Assembly: GCF_000403135.1 (NCBI RefSeq)
Contig: NZ_AQPN01000012.1
Coordinates: 1 to 64,000, forward strand
Source of the DNA: Arcticibacter svalbardensis MN12-7
GTDB taxonomy: Bacteria; Bacteroidota; Bacteroidia; Sphingobacteriales; Sphingobacteriaceae
DNA: 64,000 bases
Reading direction: 5' to 3'
The notes beneath the pieces were generated by a model. It was given only the letters and a program-made list of their open reading frames with translations. It did not search any database and was not told the DNA's origin. Each line of letters starts with the position of its first letter. Position 1 is the stretch's first letter. A program made the position numbers and the translations under genes. Below are positions 16,995 to 26,585 of this stretch, in pieces.

Positions 16995-18314
16995 ATGCAG
17001 CTAATTAAAAACGATAAAAAGACGATCAGGGGATGGGCGATGTTCGATTGGGCCAACTCTGCTTATAACCTGGTGATTACCTCCACTATCTTTCCTGCTT
17101 ATTATACCATTATCACGACTACAAAGGAGCATGGCGATAAAGTGCAATTTTTTGGAAGAACATTTGTCAATACGGCGCTGTCTAATTATTCACTTTCAGT
17201 AGCCTATCTCATCATGGCTTTGTTATTGCCTTTTTTGTCATCCATGGCCGATTTTAATGGTACTAAAAAGCTGTATATGAAGATCTTTACTTATATCGGC
17301 AGTTTCGCCTGTATGGGGCTTTACTTTTTTAAGTTGGATACGCTTGAACTAGGAATTATCTGTTTTGCTATTGCTGCCATGGGTTACATCGGCGGGGTTA
17401 TGTTCAGCAATTCCTACCTTCCTGAGATTGCTACGGTGGATCAGCAGGACAGGGTAAGCGCCCAGGGTTTTGCCTATGGTTACATTGGGAGTGTACTTTT
17501 ACAGATCATATGTTTCGTTTTTGTATTGAAACCTGATTGGTTTGGCATTACGGATCTTTCTTTTCCTCCTCGGTTTTCTTTCCTTTTGGTAGGAGTATGG
17601 TGGATCGTATTTGCGCAGATCCCTTTTCGCCGGCTCCCGAAACAAAATAAGGACCAAGTAGCTGAGGTAAAAAAGAAAGCGAATAATGGTTACCAGGAAC
17701 TTAGTAAGGTGTGGAAACAATTAAATGGAAAAGCACAGTTAAAGCAGTTTTTACTGGCATTTTTCTTTTATTCTATAGGGGTACAAACCATTATGCTTGT
17801 TGCGGCCAGTTTTGGTGAGAAGGAACTGCATCTGGGTACCGATAAACTCATTATTATAATTTTGATCATTCAGCTTGTTGCTATTGCAGGGGCATATTTA
17901 ATGTCAACACTAGGTAAGATCATTGGAAATGTACGGGTACTTATTATGGTGGTGGTGATTTGGATTGGCATCTGTGTGGCCGCCTATTACATCAGTACAG
18001 CACAGCAGTTTTATATCATCGCCATCTTTGTAGGATTGGTGATGGGAGGGATTCAAAGTCTTTCGCGGTCCACTTATTCCAAATTCCTTCCTTTGGATAC
18101 GCCTGATACCGCTTCTTTTTTCAGTTTCTATGATGTGACGGAAAAGATTGCGATCGTCATTGGTCTAGCAGCATTTGCCTTTATTGAAGAGCGGTCCAAT
18201 ATTCGTAACTCAGCCCTTTCTTTAAGTGTGTTTTTCTTTATCGGGCTGATCATGCTGATTATTCTAGCTTATACAAAAGATAAAAGTCCTTCAAAAGTAA
18301 TCTCTGAAAATTAA
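16995..18314 (+). CDS. MFS transporter, UMF1/Atg22-like
   Basis: About 439 residues with about 12 transmembrane helices. The N-terminal segment GWAMFDWANSAYNLVIT is the hallmark of the UMF1 group of the major facilitator superfamily, which also contains fungal Atg22. GLVMGGIQSLSRSTYSKFLP in the second half is typical of the same group. Bacterial members are uncharacterised; amino-acid or small-metabolite efflux is a guess from Atg22. The start at 16995 is chosen because the upstream in-frame ATG at 16974 overlaps the likely promoter. The gene is monocistronic or weakly linked to the LutA-like gene 41 bp downstream. Confidence 0.88.
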   Translation: MQLIKNDKKTIRGWAMFDWANSAYNLVITSTIFPAYYTIITTTKEHGDKVQFFGRTFVNTALSNYSLSVAYLIMALLLPFLSSMADFNGTKKLYMKIFTYIGSFACMGLYFFKLDTLELGIICFAIAAMGYIGGVMFSNSYLPEIATVDQQDRVSAQGFAYGYIGSVLLQIICFVFVLKPDWFGITDLSFPPRFSFLLVGVWWIVFAQIPFRRLPKQNKDQVAEVKKKANNGYQELSKVWKQLNGKAQLKQFLLAFFFYSIGVQTIMLVAASFGEKELHLGTDKLIIIILIIQLVAIAGAYLMSTLGKIIGNVRVLIMVVVIWIGICVAAYYISTAQQFYIIAIFVGLVMGGIQSLSRSTYSKFLPLDTPDTASFFSFYDVTEKIAIVIGLAAFAFIEERSNIRNSALSLSVFFFIGLIMLIILAYTKDKSPSKVISEN

Positions 18315-18355
18315 AATTTGGCATTTACAGAATACAATATACCTTTACAATTGAA

Positions 18356-19084
18356 ATGACTGTAGAACTATTCATTCCATGTTTCATGGACCAGCTTTAT
18401 CCCGATACTGCCTTTAATACAGTTAAAATACTGGAGCGCGCAGGATGTCAGGTAATTTATAATTCAGAGCAAACTTGTTGTGGACAACCGGCATTTAATG
18501 CGGGATTCTGGGATGAGGCCAAGGCAGTGGGAGGTAAGTTCTTAACTGATTTTTCGGAAAGCAACTACATTGTATCACCATCCGCTTCTTGTACCGGGAT
18601 GGTTAAAAATTACTATAGCGACCTGTTTACCAATACAGCCGTGCATAATAGATGCAGAAATATCCAGGGGAATATACATGAGCTCTCAGATTTCCTGATC
18701 AACGTGCTGAAGAAAGATTACTTCGGAGCAGAACTGGATGGTAGGGCGGTTTATCATGATTCATGTGCTGGTTTGAGGGAGTGTAAAATCAAGGCAGAGC
18801 CACGTGCTTTGCTGGCTAAGGTACATGGTTTGGAGTTGGTTGACCTGAAGGACAATGATACTTGTTGTGGTTTTGGGGGAACGTTCGCTGTTAAATTTGA
18901 AGGGATCTCCAGTGCAATGGCACAACAAAAAATTGATAATGCACTGGATGCAGGTGCAGAATACATTATTTCGACGGATGCTTCCTGCCTTTTGCATATG
19001 CAGGGATACATTGATAAACACCATCTTCCGATCAAATCAATGCATCTTGCTGATGTGCTGGCACATGGCTGGGGAAATGTATAA
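18356..19084 (+). CDS. (Fe-S)-binding protein, LutA/YkgE family
   Basis: The 242-aa protein has two cysteine-rich CCG domains. The first begins with FIPCFMDQLYP and contains CCGQPAFNAGF near residue 42, and the second contains DSCAGLRE near 140 and CCGFGGTFAVKF near 166. This is the LutA layout; LutA works with LutB and LutC to oxidise L-lactate in the cytoplasm. Neither lutB nor lutC is adjacent here, so they may be elsewhere or this copy may serve another oxidoreductase. Length fits LutA. Confidence 0.88.
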   Translation: MTVELFIPCFMDQLYPDTAFNTVKILERAGCQVIYNSEQTCCGQPAFNAGFWDEAKAVGGKFLTDFSESNYIVSPSASCTGMVKNYYSDLFTNTAVHNRCRNIQGNIHELSDFLINVLKKDYFGAELDGRAVYHDSCAGLRECKIKAEPRALLAKVHGLELVDLKDNDTCCGFGGTFAVKFEGISSAMAQQKIDNALDAGAEYIISTDASCLLHMQGYIDKHHLPIKSMHLADVLAHGWGNV

Positions 19085-19118
19085 TTTGTAAAATCTTTCA
19101 TTATTAGCTTCAAAACCT

Positions 19119-19126
19119 TACTTTTG
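19119..19126 (+). promoter_or_regulatory. Putative -7 box of the thrS-infC-rpmI-rplT operon
   Basis: TACTTTTG matches TAnnTTTG and gives a leader of about 70 nt before thrS. A short hairpin (ATCAC/GTGAT arms near 19140-19159) lies in that leader. No T-box features were seen. Confidence 0.45.
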
Positions 19127-19202
19127 CAATTGAATTTGGATCACGTCTGTATGTGATTTGATGAATAAATACTTATAAATGAACTTAAAATCATAGTTGT
19201 AG

Positions 19203-21137
19203 ATGATTAACATTACACTTCCTGATGGTTCCGTACGCGAATATGAAAGCGGAATCACATCCTTCCAGATTGCACAGTCAATCTCTGAAGGTTTAGCACG
19301 AAACGTATTAGCTGCCGAAGTAAACGGCGTAGTTTGGGATTCAACCAGGGCAATTGAAGAGGACGCTACCGTTCGTTTGATCACCTGGAATGATGACCTT
19401 GGAAAGGCCACTTTTTGGCACTCCTCTGCGCATTTAATGGCTGAAGCACTAGAAGCACTTTACCCGGGTACTAAATTTGGTATCGGTCCGGCTATTGAAA
19501 CCGGCTTTTACTATGATGTAGACTTTGGCGAGAGAGAATTCTCCTCCGATAACTTTAAAGAGATCGAAGATAAGATGCTGGAGCTTGCCAGAAAAAAATC
19601 GGCCTATGTACGTACACCGATCAGTAAAGCCAATGCCCTGGAATTTTTCACAGAAAAGGATGATGAATATAAACTGGACCTGATTAAGGATCTTCCTGAT
19701 GGTTCGATCACGTTATATTCGCAAGGTAACTTTACAGACCTTTGCCGTGGTCCGCATATTCCAAACACAGGCTTTATTAAGGCCGTGAAGTTGATGAATG
19801 TTGCGGGAGCTTACTGGCGTGGGGATGAGAGTCGCAAACAGCTTACACGTATCTATGGGGTTACTTATCCCAAACAGAGCGAGCTGACTGATTACTTAAA
19901 ACTGATTGAAGAAGCTAAGAAGCGAGATCACCGGAAACTGGGAAAAGAACTTGAACTGTTTATGTTCTCAGAAAAGGTAGGAATGGGATTACCGATGTGG
20001 CTTCCTAAGGGAACTGCATTGCGCGAGAAACTGGTTAACTTTCTGCAAAAGGCACAAGCTAAGTCAGGCTATCAGCAGGTAGTTACTCCACATATCGGTA
20101 ATAAGAATTTATATGTGACATCTGGCCATTATGAAAAATATGGTGCTGACTCATTTCAGCCGATCAAAACTCCACAAGAGGGGGAAGAGTTCTTTTTAAA
20201 ACCAATGAACTGTCCGCATCACTGCGAGATGTATAAATTTAAACCTCATTCTTATAAGGATCTTCCTATTCGTTTTGCTGAATTCGGAACCGTTTACCGG
20301 TACGAGCAAAGTGGCGAGTTGCATGGTTTAACCCGTGTAAGAGGATTTACTCAGGATGATGCGCATTTGTTTTGCCGTCCCGATCAGGTAAAAGAAGAGT
20401 TTAAGAAAGTAATTGACCTGGTATTGTACGTTTTTAAGGCTTTAGGTTTTAATGAGTACACTGCACAGATTTCTTTACGTGATCCTGCTAATAAGGCCAA
20501 ATACATTGGAACAGATGAAAACTGGGCTTTAGCTGAGTCGGCTATTATTGAAGCCGCCGCAGAAAAAGAATTATCTACTGTAGTGGTTTTGGGCGAGGCC
20601 GCTTTTTATGGACCTAAGCTTGACTTCATGGTAAGGGATGCTTTGGGCAGAAAGTGGCAGCTTGGAACTATCCAGGTGGATTATAATTTACCAGAGCGAT
20701 TTGAACTCGAATATACAGGAAGTGACAATTTAAAACATCGTCCGGTGATGATCCATAGGGCTCCATTTGGCTCCCTGGAGCGTTTTGTGGCCGTTCTGAT
20801 TGAGCATTGTGCAGGAAACTTTCCATTATGGTTAACACCTGATCAATTTATTATACTTCCAATATCAGAGAAGTATGAAGAATATGCAAATAAAGTTTTA
20901 GAATCACTTAATAATTCCGATATTCGCGGCCTGATTGACTTACGAGATGAAAAAATCGGAAGGAAAATCAGGGATGCAGAATTGAAGAAAATTCCGTACA
21001 TGTTAATCATCGGAGAGAAGGAAATGAGCGAAGGCTTGGTTTCAGTGCGTAAGCATGGTGAGGGTGACTTGGGAAGCATGACGGCAGAAGCATTTGAAAA
21101 ACAACTATTAACAGAAGTAACAATTAACAAATATTAA
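19203..21137 (+). CDS. thrS: Threonine--tRNA ligase
   Basis: ThrRS attaches threonine to tRNA-Thr and edits mischarged serine. The 644-aa protein is full length: TGS domain about 1-62, the HxxxH editing domain with [11 protein letters not shown] near 72, the class II core with the zinc-site cysteine in [10 protein letters not shown] near 335 and [20 protein letters not shown] (motif 2) near 362, motif 3 in [12 protein letters not shown] near 515, and the anticodon-binding domain from about 540. It heads the classic thrS-infC-rpmI-rplT run, with infC 2 bp after its stop. Confidence 0.98.
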   Translation: MINITLPDGSVREYESGITSFQIAQSISEGLARNVLAAEVNGVVWDSTRAIEEDATVRLITWNDDLGKATFWHSSAHLMAEALEALYPGTKFGIGPAIETGFYYDVDFGEREFSSDNFKEIEDKMLELARKKSAYVRTPISKANALEFFTEKDDEYKLDLIKDLPDGSITLYSQGNFTDLCRGPHIPNTGFIKAVKLMNVAGAYWRGDESRKQLTRIYGVTYPKQSELTDYLKLIEEAKKRDHRKLGKELELFMFSEKVGMGLPMWLPKGTALREKLVNFLQKAQAKSGYQQVVTPHIGNKNLYVTSGHYEKYGADSFQPIKTPQEGEEFFLKPMNCPHHCEMYKFKPHSYKDLPIRFAEFGTVYRYEQSGELHGLTRVRGFTQDDAHLFCRPDQVKEEFKKVIDLVLYVFKALGFNEYTAQISLRDPANKAKYIGTDENWALAESAIIEAAAEKELSTVVVLGEAAFYGPKLDFMVRDALGRKWQLGTIQVDYNLPERFELEYTGSDNLKHRPVMIHRAPFGSLERFVAVLIEHCAGNFPLWLTPDQFIILPISEKYEEYANKVLESLNNSDIRGLIDLRDEKIGRKIRDAELKKIPYMLIIGEKEMSEGLVSVRKHGEGDLGSMTAEAFEKQLLTEVTINKY

Positions 21138-21139
21138 AT

Positions 21140-21718
21140 TTGGCATTAGGAAGACCAGGGTTTAACAAAGGTCCACGCGGACCAAGACCTCCGTTTAAGA
21201 AAAAAGAGGCTGAGCACAACATTAACGAGTATATCAGGGCTCCGCAAGTACGGCTTGTTGGAGAAAATGTTGAACAACAAGGTATCATGGCTTTGGCTGA
21301 TGCCAGAAGAATTGCCGATGAGCAAGAGCTGGATTTAGTCGAAATCTCTCCTAATGCTGATCCTCCTGTTTGTAGAGTTATTGACTATAACAAGTTTATC
21401 TATGAGCAAAAGAAAAAGCTTAAAGAGATAAAGGCAAATGCAAAGCAAACGGTTATTAAAGAAATCCGTTTCGGGCCTAACACCAATGAGCATGACTTTC
21501 AATTTAAATTGAAACATGCAATGGGTTTCCTGGAAGCAGGAGAAAAGGTTCGTGCCTACGTTCATTTTAAGGGTAGGGCAATCGTTTACAAAGAACAAGG
21601 AGAAATCCTTTTGTTGCGGTTTGCACAGGCTTTAGAAGAAGTGGGTAAAGTAGAACAATTACCAAAATTAGAAGGAAAACGAATGTTTTTAATCGTTGGC
21701 CCAAGAGCAAAGAAATAA
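21140..21718 (+). CDS. infC: Translation initiation factor IF-3, TTG start
   Basis: IF-3 binds the 30S subunit, prevents early joining of 50S and checks the start codon. The N domain (NINEYIRAPQVRLVGENVEQ) and the C domain (KEIRFGPNTNEHDFQFKLKH, RAYVHFKGR) are intact in 192 aa. An N-terminal extension rich in Gly, Pro, Arg and Lys precedes them. No ATG is available before residue 50, and the only plausible initiation codon is TTG at 21140, two bases after the thrS stop; an ATA lies three codons upstream. A rare start recalls E. coli infC, which uses AUU to let IF-3 repress its own translation. Confidence 0.95.
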   Translation: MALGRPGFNKGPRGPRPPFKKKEAEHNINEYIRAPQVRLVGENVEQQGIMALADARRIADEQELDLVEISPNADPPVCRVIDYNKFIYEQKKKLKEIKANAKQTVIKEIRFGPNTNEHDFQFKLKHAMGFLEAGEKVRAYVHFKGRAIVYKEQGEILLLRFAQALEEVGKVEQLPKLEGKRMFLIVGPRAKK

Positions 21719-21737
21719 ACAATAAATAAATAGAGTT

Positions 21738-21938
21738 ATGCCAAAAATGAAGACCAATTCCAGTGCTAAAAAGCGTTTTAGGCTTACTGGAACCGGTAAA
21801 ATTGCAAGGAAGAATGCGTTTAAGAGCCACATCTTAACCAAGATGTCAACTAAACGTAAGCGTAACTTAGGTCAGACCAGCTTAGTGTCTAAAGCTGACT
21901 TAGGAAATGTGAAGATGATGCTTGCAATAGGAAAGTAA
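21738..21938 (+). CDS. rpmI: 50S ribosomal protein L35
   Basis: The 66-aa basic protein begins [20 protein letters not shown], the standard L35 signature, and continues with [21 protein letters not shown]35 is a small component of the large subunit. It lies between infC and rplT as in most bacteria. Confidence 0.97.
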   Translation: MPKMKTNSSAKKRFRLTGTGKIARKNAFKSHILTKMSTKRKRNLGQTSLVSKADLGNVKMMLAIGK

Positions 21939-22012
21939 ATTAATTAATGTCACCTGGTACCCGGTTTTAAGATTGCCTAAACAGCAACACCGTCTGCCAA
22001 AAATCAAACAAC

Positions 22013-22357
22013 ATGCCACGTTCGGTAAACGCAGTAGCGTCAAGAAGAAGAAGAAAAAAGATCTTAAATTTAGCCAAAGGCTATTACGGATCTCGCAGCA
22101 AGGTTTATACTGTTGCAAAGAATACATTAGAAAAGGGTTTACAGTACGCGTACCGTGACCGTAAGACTAAGAAAAGAGAATTCAGAGCATTATGGATTCA
22201 ACGTATTAATGCTGGTGCACGTCAACACGGAATTTCTTATTCTCAGTTGATTGGTAAATTAGCAGCTAAGGAAATTGGTTTAAACCGTAAGGTTTTAGCT
22301 GACTTGGCAATGAATGAGCCAGTTGCTTTCAAAGCAATCATTGATTTGGTAAAATAA
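22013..22357 (+). CDS. rplT: 50S ribosomal protein L20
   Basis: The 114-aa protein starts [18 protein letters not shown] and contains [16 protein letters not shown] and [18 protein letters not shown], diagnostic of L20, which binds 23S rRNA early in assembly. In other bacteria L20 represses the infC-rpmI-rplT message; the 74-bp rpmI-rplT gap holds a small GC-rich imperfect palindrome around 21953-21966, but I cannot show that it is an L20 site. A strong terminator follows. Confidence 0.97.
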   Translation: MPRSVNAVASRRRRKKILNLAKGYYGSRSKVYTVAKNTLEKGLQYAYRDRKTKKREFRALWIQRINAGARQHGISYSQLIGKLAAKEIGLNRKVLADLAMNEPVAFKAIIDLVK

Positions 22358-22382
22358 ATCGTTGTATTTTAATACAATTTAT

Positions 22383-22413
22383 ACAAAGGGAGTCACACAA
22401 TGACTCCCTTTGT
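22383..22413 (+). terminator. Rho-independent terminator after rplT
   Basis: A perfect 13-bp stem (22383-22395 with 22401-22413) closes a 5-nt loop, with a short T-rich tail. It ends the thrS operon 25 bp after the rplT stop and makes a start of the next gene at 22410 unlikely. Confidence 0.9.
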
Positions 22414-22427
22414 TCGTTTTAAGAATT

Positions 22428-23348
22428 ATGGATTTCGGTAAAGTACCTGAGAATGAATTGGCAGGCATAGATTTTACATTGCCTGCAGATAGTGTCTTAA
22501 CCACAGCTGTTTTAAAGCAAGCTAAAGCATTAAAAGATCTGCCATCGTACATTGGCTGTGCAAAATGGGGAAGGAAAGAGTGGAAGGGTTTAATCTATCC
22601 GGATAAACTGAAAGATATCCTGTTCCTGAATGAATATGTGAAGCATTTTAATTCCATAGAGCTCAATGCGGTGTTTTATAAAGTTCCCGAAAAGGACCAG
22701 ATCATAACCTGGCGGGAGAAAGCTGAAGCAAAAGGAGCGGAGTTTAAATTTTGTCCCAAGATCTCTCAAACGATCAGTCACATTAAAAGGTTAAAGAATG
22801 CTGAAGAAGCTACTTCAAAGTACCTTTCAAGCATCATGGAGTTTGGTAAATATCTGGGACCTAGCTTCCTTCAGTTAAGTGATAATTTTGGTCCTGCTAA
22901 TCTGCAGGTCCTATCCGATTATTTAGAATCGTTGCCGAAGGATTTCGACCTGTTTGTTGAAGTGCGTCATCAGGGCTGGTATACCGATGTTTCGGCAAGA
23001 AAGGAATACTTTGATATGCTCTCCAAACATCACGTAGGGGCGGTGATAACTGATGCTAGCGGGAGGAGGGATTGTGTCCACATGGAACTTCCTACGCCAC
23101 ATGCTTTCATTCGTTTTGTTGGAAACAGTTTGCATCCTACGGATTATAAACGGGTGGATGAATGGATTGATCGCATCGCGGAATGGAAAAAGCAGGGTTT
23201 GCAATCGGCCTGGTTTTTCCTGCATCAGCATGATGAGAAAGACACACCAATTTTAGCTGATTATACGGTAAAAAAGTGGAATGAGGTATTGGGTACTGAG
23301 TTAGCCGGACCTGGAATCAGGATTAAACCAACTGAGTTGGGCTTGTAG
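22428..23348 (+). CDS. DUF72 domain protein, YecE family
   Basis: A TIM-barrel protein of the DUF72/YecE family whose function is unknown. Typical segments are YIGCAKWGRKEWKGLIYP near residue 45, FNSIELNAVFYKVP near 77, FKFCPKISQTISH near 105, LFVEVRHQGWY near 175 and the C-terminal SAWFFLHQHDE. The ATG at 22428 (306 aa) is chosen over an in-frame ATG at 22410 because the latter falls inside the rplT terminator hairpin. The protein is cytoplasmic and stands alone. Confidence 0.85.
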   Translation: MDFGKVPENELAGIDFTLPADSVLTTAVLKQAKALKDLPSYIGCAKWGRKEWKGLIYPDKLKDILFLNEYVKHFNSIELNAVFYKVPEKDQIITWREKAEAKGAEFKFCPKISQTISHIKRLKNAEEATSKYLSSIMEFGKYLGPSFLQLSDNFGPANLQVLSDYLESLPKDFDLFVEVRHQGWYTDVSARKEYFDMLSKHHVGAVITDASGRRDCVHMELPTPHAFIRFVGNSLHPTDYKRVDEWIDRIAEWKKQGLQSAWFFLHQHDEKDTPILADYTVKKWNEVLGTELAGPGIRIKPTELGL

Positions 23349-23453
23349 TCATTATCACTAATTATGATGTTAAACAGACATAAATATTTTTGTTGACTTC
23401 GATAAATCTATTAGCTTAGTAGACTTAATTTAAAGAATTAAATACTTACAATT

Positions 23454-24089
23454 ATGAGTTTAAGACTAGGAGATACAGCACCGAATTTCACTGCCCAGAC
23501 ATCCTTGGGTGTAATTGATTTTTACGACTATGCAGGAGATAGTTGGATTGTATTATTTTCGCATCCTGCTGATTATACACCTGTATGTACCACTGAGTTG
23601 GGTGCTACAGCTGCTTTAAAGGAAGAATTTGTTAAACGTAATGTGAAGGTACTTGCATTAAGTGTAGATGGATTAACCAAACATGAAGGCTGGATTCAGG
23701 ATATTAATGAAACTCAGGGTGTAGAAATTGATTTTCCTTTGATAGCAGATGAAAATAAGGAGATCGCAAATGCTTATGGCATGATTCACCCGAATGCATC
23801 AGACACTTTAACGGTTCGTTCTTTATTCATTATTTCTCCTGATAAAAAGGTGAAATTAATGATTACCTATCCCGCTTCTACAGGAAGGAATTTTCAGGAA
23901 GTGCTTCGTGTAATTGATTCGCTGCAGTTGACTGCTAAATACAGTGTAGCTACTCCTGCAGACTGGAAAGAAGGTGAAGATGTGGTTGTGGCGAACTCAA
24001 TTAAAACAGAAGATATCGATGCCAAATTCCCTAAGGGATACCGAATTGTAAAACCATATTTGCGGTTTACACCTCAACCGGACAAATAA
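23454..24089 (+). CDS. 1-Cys peroxiredoxin, Prx6 type
   Basis: Peroxiredoxins reduce hydrogen peroxide and organic peroxides in the cytoplasm. The active-site segment HPADYTPVCTTELG places the peroxidatic cysteine at C45, and no other cysteine is present in the 211 residues, so this is a 1-Cys enzyme that needs an external thiol. The long C-terminal region ending KGYRIVKPYLRFTPQPDK is typical of the Prx6 class. It is monocistronic, with a short hairpin terminator after the stop. Confidence 0.95.
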   Translation: MSLRLGDTAPNFTAQTSLGVIDFYDYAGDSWIVLFSHPADYTPVCTTELGATAALKEEFVKRNVKVLALSVDGLTKHEGWIQDINETQGVEIDFPLIADENKEIANAYGMIHPNASDTLTVRSLFIISPDKKVKLMITYPASTGRNFQEVLRVIDSLQLTAKYSVATPADWKEGEDVVVANSIKTEDIDAKFPKGYRIVKPYLRFTPQPDK

Positions 24090-24104
24090 CTATAAGTTAT
24101 TCAT

Positions 24105-24131
24105 AAAGAGCTCCATTTATGGGGCTTTTTT
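24105..24131 (+). terminator. Terminator between convergent genes
   Basis: A stem of about 10 bp with two G-T pairs (AAAGAGCTCC with GGGGCTTTTT) around a 6-nt loop, followed by T residues. It lies between the peroxiredoxin gene and the convergent methyltransferase gene. Confidence 0.65.
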
Positions 24132-24135
24132 ATGA

Positions 24136-25320
24136 TTAGGCTAATCGTTCGGCTTCTATGGTGATGAGGTTACCACTGCAGCCGGTTGTAAATAATAAAA
24201 ATACTTCCCCACCGTCACTAAGTTTGTGTTTCTTTTTGAGTTGTTCCGGAGTTAAAGGGAAGTTTCTGCTGATGACATTAAAGCTCCCTTTCATCTTTTT
24301 CTTGATAAAGTCCCTATAAGGTATCGCGGAAATAACTTTAAACGTTTTACCGGGGAATTCTTTTACGATATTTTCAGAGGTATAGAGATGCGTATTGATG
24401 TTTAATTTTTCTATAGCCTGTTTTATAGCAGTGGATTTAAATGCACCGGCCTTGAGTACGGCTACATCAGGCTCATATAGATAAGATAGGGGATCGGTAT
24501 AATTAAGGATCTCTGAATTTTTCTCATATTCTATAGAAAAGTTAAAATGCAGCGTTTTTTGTGGAGTTAGAATGGCACAATGGATTTGAGGTTCAGCACA
24601 AAGCTCAGGCTGGAGTATCCATAAGAGCTCCTTACAGTCGTTTTTATAACTCACTACATGTATTTCCCTGACATAAGATCCAAACTCTTTTAAACCTGCC
24701 TGGATGTCCAGCATAGGGGATGTTTTAATTATAAGTTGATGTGCTTTTTCTAATAGCAGCGGTAAATTCTCAATTACATTAGGTTCTGTATCCTCAAGCA
24801 TGAATACTTTTTTGTTTTCCACTCTCCGGGACGGATCAATATAGATTGTGTCAAACAGTTCATTGCCTTTTTTTAGGAAAGTTAGCCCGTCCTCATGGAA
24901 GAAATCTACATTTTTGAGGCCTAATGTGGTCAGGTTGTGTTTGGCAATTGCTGCAAGTTCGATATTCCGCTCACAATAGATAACTTGTTGTGCGACTTTA
25001 GCGAAAAAGTAACTGTCTACTCCAAAGCCTCCGGTAAAGTCAAGTATTCGTTTCCCTTTGATTAGCTGGGATTTATAACTTGCAGTTGCTTCTGAAGAGG
25101 TCTGTTCTAAAGCTAATTTTGAAGGATAGTAGACCTGATCGGCATGAAACCAGGTAGGAAGTTTCTTTTCTGCCCTATGCTTGCTATCGATCTGTTCGGC
25201 CAGTTCTTTAGCGCTCACATCCTTAAAGGGACTTTTAGCCAACATAATTTTGGTTATATCGGCTGTCAGGTTCTTATTTATATAGCTTTGAACGTCTTGT
25301 TGAAGAATTGCCTGGTTCAT
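24136..25320 (-). CDS. THUMP-like class I SAM methyltransferase, PG_1098 type
   Basis: The 394-aa protein has an N-terminal helical region, a Rossmann methyltransferase core with the SAM-binding motif ILDFTGGFGVDSYFF near residue 92, and the catalytic-type motif YIDPSRR near 160. A C-terminal THUMP-like or ferredoxin-like domain follows. Homologues in Bacteroidetes, such as the structurally solved PG_1098 of Porphyromonas, are presumed RNA methyltransferases; the target is not known. Its ATG overlaps the aspartokinase stop by 4 bp, so it is the last gene of a minus-strand operon with lysC and an acetyltransferase. Confidence 0.8.
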   Translation of the reverse strand: MNQAILQQDVQSYINKNLTADITKIMLAKSPFKDVSAKELAEQIDSKHRAEKKLPTWFHADQVYYPSKLALEQTSSEATASYKSQLIKGKRILDFTGGFGVDSYFFAKVAQQVIYCERNIELAAIAKHNLTTLGLKNVDFFHEDGLTFLKKGNELFDTIYIDPSRRVENKKVFMLEDTEPNVIENLPLLLEKAHQLIIKTSPMLDIQAGLKEFGSYVREIHVVSYKNDCKELLWILQPELCAEPQIHCAILTPQKTLHFNFSIEYEKNSEILNYTDPLSYLYEPDVAVLKAGAFKSTAIKQAIEKLNINTHLYTSENIVKEFPGKTFKVISAIPYRDFIKKKMKGSFNVISRNFPLTPEQLKKKHKLSDGGEVFLLFTTGCSGNLITIEAERLA

Positions 25321-26585
25321 TCTTTTTGTTTTAAAACGACCTGTGCGGTGTTTCTGCTATTTTGTTCCAGCATAATAGTTTGTCCCTTTGTTAATTCAGC
25401 CAATAGATCCCGTTGGAAATGCCTCATGGTAATCAGTAGCAGACCATCGTTATATTTAACCATGAAGTTTTGCTCCAGCAGGGAAATTAGTCCGGGGAAC
25501 TTTCTTTCATCATGATCGATACAGCCAGACAAACTGGTTGCGCCCACCTGTACCATATTCATTTTAACTGCACTGTCCGCCAGGTTTTTATAGATCATGC
25601 TGATATGACTTTCTGTAATAAAAGATAGATCCTTTGTGGTCATTGAAATTAGAATCTGCCTGTTTTTTATGATTACAGCAGGTTCTGTTGCCACAATATC
25701 GGTATCCATGATACAGGTGCCACTCTCTTCCGGTGAATGAAAGGGTTTTACAAAAAGGGGGATGTTATTATTCTGTAAGGGTTTAATGGTTTTAGGATGG
25801 ATGACTGTTGCCCCATAGTACGTCATTTCGATAGCTTCCCGGTAGGAGAGCACATCGTACTTTTTGGTATTGGAAAATAATTTTGGATCTGCATTTAACA
25901 CACCGGGCACATCTTTCCAGACGGTAACGGATTCAGCCTTGAGGCAGGTTGCAAATATTGCCGCCGAATAATCAGAGCCTTCGCGACCAAGTGTAGTGGT
26001 GAAGTTTTCTGATGTACCACCAATAAAACCTTGGGTAACAATGTATTTACTGTCAAGTACCTGTGCTAACTGTTCGCTTATTTTTTTTGATGTTTTATCC
26101 CAGTCGACCTTGCCTCTTGTATACGTATTATCGGTCATGATGTAACTTCGGGCATCTACCCATTGATTGATTACACCACAATGGTTGAGGTAGTGACTTA
26201 TTATTTTTGAAGATACGAGCTCTCCAACAGAGACGATCTGGTCATACAGGTACTCGTAACTGTCATAAGGTTCTTCTTCCAGGATCCAGTCAATCTCAAC
26301 AAATGTATTCGCTATATCATCATAAACGGGATGTGTTTCATCGGCAAAGAGTTCTTTAATTAGCGTAGCATGATACATTTTTACGACATTTAATAATTCT
26401 TGCGTATCTGTCCCTTTGTCATAATAGGCATTCAGAACAGCTTCGAGACTGTTCGTAGTTTTTCCCATTGCAGAGATTACAATCAAGAGTTTGTCTTTGG
26501 GAATTGAGGATACGATTTTAACCAGGTTTTTTATGCCATCGGCATCTTTTACAGATGCACCACCAAATTTATATACTTCAGTCAT
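25317..26585 (-). CDS. Aspartate kinase (monofunctional)
   Basis: Aspartokinase makes beta-aspartyl phosphate, the first step toward lysine, threonine, methionine and diaminopimelate. The kinase signature VYKFGGASVKDADGI is at the N terminus, and TTLGREGSDYSAAIFA near residue 209 and VTVWKDVPGVLNADP near 229 form the active site. The C-terminal third (ILISMTTKDLSF onward) is the ACT regulatory region that normally binds lysine or threonine. No homoserine dehydrogenase is fused. An in-frame ATG at 26591 is two codons further up; the ATG at 26585 matches family N termini better. It overlaps the GNAT gene by 8 bp. Confidence 0.93.
   Translation of the reverse strand: MTEVYKFGGASVKDADGIKNLVKIVSSIPKDKLLIVISAMGKTTNSLEAVLNAYYDKGTDTQELLNVVKMYHATLIKELFADETHPVYDDIANTFVEIDWILEEEPYDSYEYLYDQIVSVGELVSSKIISHYLNHCGVINQWVDARSYIMTDNTYTRGKVDWDKTSKKISEQLAQVLDSKYIVTQGFIGGTSENFTTTLGREGSDYSAAIFATCLKAESVTVWKDVPGVLNADPKLFSNTKKYDVLSYREAIEMTYYGATVIHPKTIKPLQNNNIPLFVKPFHSPEESGTCIMDTDIVATEPAVIIKNRQILISMTTKDLSFITESHISMIYKNLADSAVKMNMVQVGATSLSGCIDHDERKFPGLISLLEQNFMVKYNDGLLLITMRHFQRDLLAELTKGQTIMLEQNSRNTAQVVLKQKE

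Noticed and set aside
21939-22012. L20-binding leader between rpmI and rplT
   Set aside because: Only a weak GC-rich palindrome is present; without an L20-site mimic it cannot be called.
21973-22158. Reading frame overlapping the start of rplT in another frame
   Set aside because: Arg/Lys/Gln-rich translation caused by the L20 coding sequence in a shifted frame; L20 itself is certain.
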